From: AP-15 sp963733945
GTDB lineage: Bacteria > Pseudomonadota > Alphaproteobacteria > ATCC43930 > CGMCC-115725
Length of the DNA stretch: 64,000 bases
NCBI GenBank assembly: GCA_963733945.1
Contig: CAVTFD010000026.1
Location: 1-64,000, forward strand
Direction: 5' to 3'
Made by a program: the position numbers and the translations under genes. The notes under the pieces are model-generated. The model searched no databases. It saw only the letters and a list, made by a program, of their open reading frames with translations, and was not told where the DNA came from. Positions within the stretch are counted from its first letter, which is position 1; every line of letters starts with the position of its first letter. Shown here piece after piece: positions 62,519-64,000 of the stretch.

Positions 62519-63124
62519 TTAGTTGCGGGGGGCGTGCTTTGACAGGATGCGCTGCAGGGTGCGGCGGTGCATTTTGAGGCGGCGGGCGGTCTCCGAGACG
62601 TTGCGCTCACACAGCTCAAACACCCGCTGGATATGCTCCCAGCGCACCCGATCGGCCGACATCGGGTCCTCGGGCGGCTCGGGGGCGCCGTCCTCCTGGG
62701 CGAGCAGGGCGCGCTCGACGGCATCGGCATCGGCGGGCTTGGGCAGGTAGTCGATCGCCCCCGCCTTGACCGCGGCGACCGCCGTCGCGATGTTGCCGTA
62801 GCCGGTCAGCATCACGATGCGGGCGCCCGGCCGCGCCTGGCGCAACGCACTGACGACTTCGAGCCCGCGGCCGTCGCCGAGCCGCATGTCGACGACGGCG
62901 AAAGCCGGCGGATGCTCGCTCGCCGCGGCGGCGCCGGCAGCGACGCTGTCGGCGGTCGCGACGACGAAGCCGCGCCGCTCCATCGCCCGCGCCAGGCGCT
63001 GGCACAAGGGCGCGTCGTCATCGACGATCAGCAGGGTGCGCTCGGCCTCGGGCAGCCCGCGCAGCGCGGCCGCGGTCCCCTCCGAGGAGGCAGGGTGGGT
63101 GGTTCGATCGGTCGCGTTCATCAT
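62519..63124 (-). CDS. regA: Response regulator RegA/PrrA/ActR
   Basis: 201 residues. The receiver domain shows LLIVDDDAPLC (acid pocket), AVVDMRLGDGRGLEV (phospho-Asp), IVMLTGYGN (Thr) and YLPKPAD (Lys). A short linker leads to the Fis-type helix-turn-helix RNVSETARRLKMHRRTLQRI, which is nearly invariant in RegA proteins. It controls genes for respiration, photosynthesis, nitrogen and carbon fixation according to redox state. The kinase gene is 36 bases upstream. Confidence 0.94.
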   Translation of the reverse strand: MMNATDRTTHPASSEGTAAALRGLPEAERTLLIVDDDAPLCQRLARAMERRGFVVATADSVAAGAAAASEHPPAFAVVDMRLGDGRGLEVVSALRQARPGARIVMLTGYGNIATAVAAVKAGAIDYLPKPADADAVERALLAQEDGAPEPPEDPMSADRVRWEHIQRVFELCERNVSETARRLKMHRRTLQRILSKHAPRN

Positions 63125-63160
63125 CCTCGCCTCTGGCGTCTGCCGCAGCCCGGCTGCCAG

Positions 63161-64000
63161 CTAGCGATGGGCGTGCGCCGATGCCACGGGTTGACGGATC
63201 TTGTCTGAGGTTTCCAGATTGGCACGGTTCCAGGAAATCGCAACATGGGCCCCGCCTTCTTCGAGATTGTCGAAGGCGAGCGTGGCGCCGCTGCGCTCGA
63301 GCAAGCTCTGCGCGATGAAGATGCCGAGCCCCATATGGTCGGCGGCGCCGGCGCGGGTCGACAGATAGGGCTCGCCGAGCCGGCCCAGCAGATGGATCAG
63401 AAACCCCGGTCCGTCATCGCTGATCTCGACCGTGACCGTCGCCGGGTCCCAGAACGTGGTGACCGTGACTTCGCGATCGGCGAATTGGACCGCGTTCTGG
63501 ATCAAATTGTTGAGCCCGTGCAAGATCTCGGGGCTGCGGCGGACCTGGGGCTCGTCCTCTGCCGGCGCCCCGGCGGTGGCAAAGATCAGCCTGACCCCGT
63601 GCTCCTGGTGCGGCGCCGCGGCGGCCTCGACCAGGGCCGAGATCGGCAGTCGGGTATAGGGCGAGCCACCGTCCTCTTCCGGCCGCTGCGAAAGTTCGGC
63701 GAGGATGCGGCGGCAGCGCTCGGACTGGCTCATCAGCAATGCGGCATCCTCGGCATGGGGGCTGTCAGGCGGCAGTTCGTGCGCCAGCTCCTTGGCAACG
63801 ACCGCGATCGTCGCGAGCGGGCTGCCGAGCTCGTGCGCCGCCGCCGCGGCAAGGGCGCCGACCGCCGAGACCCGCTGTTCGCGGGCGAGCGCCAGCTGGG
63901 TCGCCGCAACCGCATCGCGCAAGCGGCGCGCGTCCTGCGCCACGCTCCAGGTGTAGCCGGCGATGAACAGCGTCGCCAGCACCAGCGCGGTCCAGATCCC
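63161..64000 (-). CDS. regB: Sensor histidine kinase RegB/PrrB, 3' part
   Basis: The C-terminal 280 residues; the gene runs off the right edge. The end of the membrane part (LVLATLFIAGYTW) is followed by the H-box AAAAAHELGSPLATIAVVAK, which is characteristic of RegB, and by the ATPase domain (NNLIQNAVQFAD, ISDDGPGF, MGLGIFIAQSLLERSG). A Cys in SERCRRI lies 40 residues after the phospho-His, matching the spacing of the redox-active Cys265 to His225 in Rhodobacter capsulatus. The quinone-binding part is outside the window. Confidence 0.93.
   Translation of the reverse strand, partial: GIWTALVLATLFIAGYTWSVAQDARRLRDAVAATQLALAREQRVSAVGALAAAAAHELGSPLATIAVVAKELAHELPPDSPHAEDAALLMSQSERCRRILAELSQRPEEDGGSPYTRLPISALVEAAAAPHQEHGVRLIFATAGAPAEDEPQVRRSPEILHGLNNLIQNAVQFADREVTVTTFWDPATVTVEISDDGPGFLIHLLGRLGEPYLSTRAGAADHMGLGIFIAQSLLERSGATLAFDNLEEGGAHVAISWNRANLETSDKIRQPVASAHAHR

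Noticed and set aside
1..64000. tRNA, rRNA and riboswitch search by eye
   Set aside because: No cloverleaf with a GTTCGAATC-type T-arm and no ribosomal core sequence were seen. A covariance-model search would be decisive.

Overview
The window is 64 kb of high-GC chromosomal DNA, most likely from an alphaproteobacterium. The evidence for that is a RegB/RegA redox two-component pair (62519-64000), the recO-parC gene order (45249-48241), anmK divergent from tyrS (16140-18600), a NodT-type outer-membrane efflux lipoprotein, and families of palindromic intergenic repeats typical of alphaproteobacterial genomes. I cannot name a genus. No rRNA, tRNA, CRISPR array, prophage or plasmid replication gene was found. 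The one clear mobile element is an IS4-family insertion sequence at 28547-29820.

Layout. 1-8300: the 3' part of a frameshifted thiamine-diphosphate enzyme, two MFS exporters, an amidohydrolase divergent from an NHL-repeat protein, a crotonase and a VOC protein. 8312-9009: palindromic repeats around a broken GIY-YIG nuclease gene. 9011-14731: a large class III cyclase/AAA/TPR signalling gene (frameshifted, no standard start codon at its conserved N-terminus), an LLM flavin/F420 oxidoreductase, a double cold-shock-domain protein and a small secreted protein. 14933-20625: another LLM enzyme, anmK, tyrS, a frameshifted YXWGXW-type secreted protein and a DUF1993 protein. 20778-26296: a CaiB-type CoA transferase, an array of 21-bp-phased AACCGGGAATT repeats, an unusual SDR, a methyltransferase and a frameshifted MFS exporter. 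26773-29820: a PEP-CTERM protein, several repeats and the IS4 element. 30356-35257: a four-gene AaeXAB-like efflux operon with its own outer-membrane channel. 35287-43697: GNAT, ICMT-like, CBS and cNMP/PP2C signalling genes, a translationally coupled hydrolase-LLM pair, a retropepsin-like protease and lipoproteins. 44019-51513: epoxide-hydrolase-like protein, recO, parC, an SDR, an intact GIY-YIG nuclease bounded by repeats, an amidohydrolase and a DUF1906 lipoprotein. 51911-61563: a 2-oxoacid dehydrogenase E1 alpha/beta pair, two VOC proteins, a secreted ABM-like protein, a fosmidomycin-resistance-type MFS, a GMC oxidoreductase, a fumarase-superfamily lyase and an LLM oxidoreductase. 61669-64000: Bfd ferredoxin, bacterioferritin and RegA/RegB.

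Housekeeping genes (tyrS, anmK, recO, parC, regAB, bfr) are interspersed with many catabolic oxidoreductases, hydrolases, CoA enzymes and exporters. This suggests a metabolically versatile soil or water organism degrading diverse organic acids or aromatics; substrates cannot be read from sequence alone.

Two observations stand out. First, both GIY-YIG nuclease genes sit directly against palindromic repeats, and one palindrome occurs beside each gene with identical arms and different loops. This recalls the REP/RAYT relationship, but with a different nuclease fold. Second, at least six genes carry apparent single-base frameshifts, several at short homopolymer runs. That points to base-calling errors in the assembly at least as much as to real pseudogenes, and it should be settled before any of these genes is called dead.
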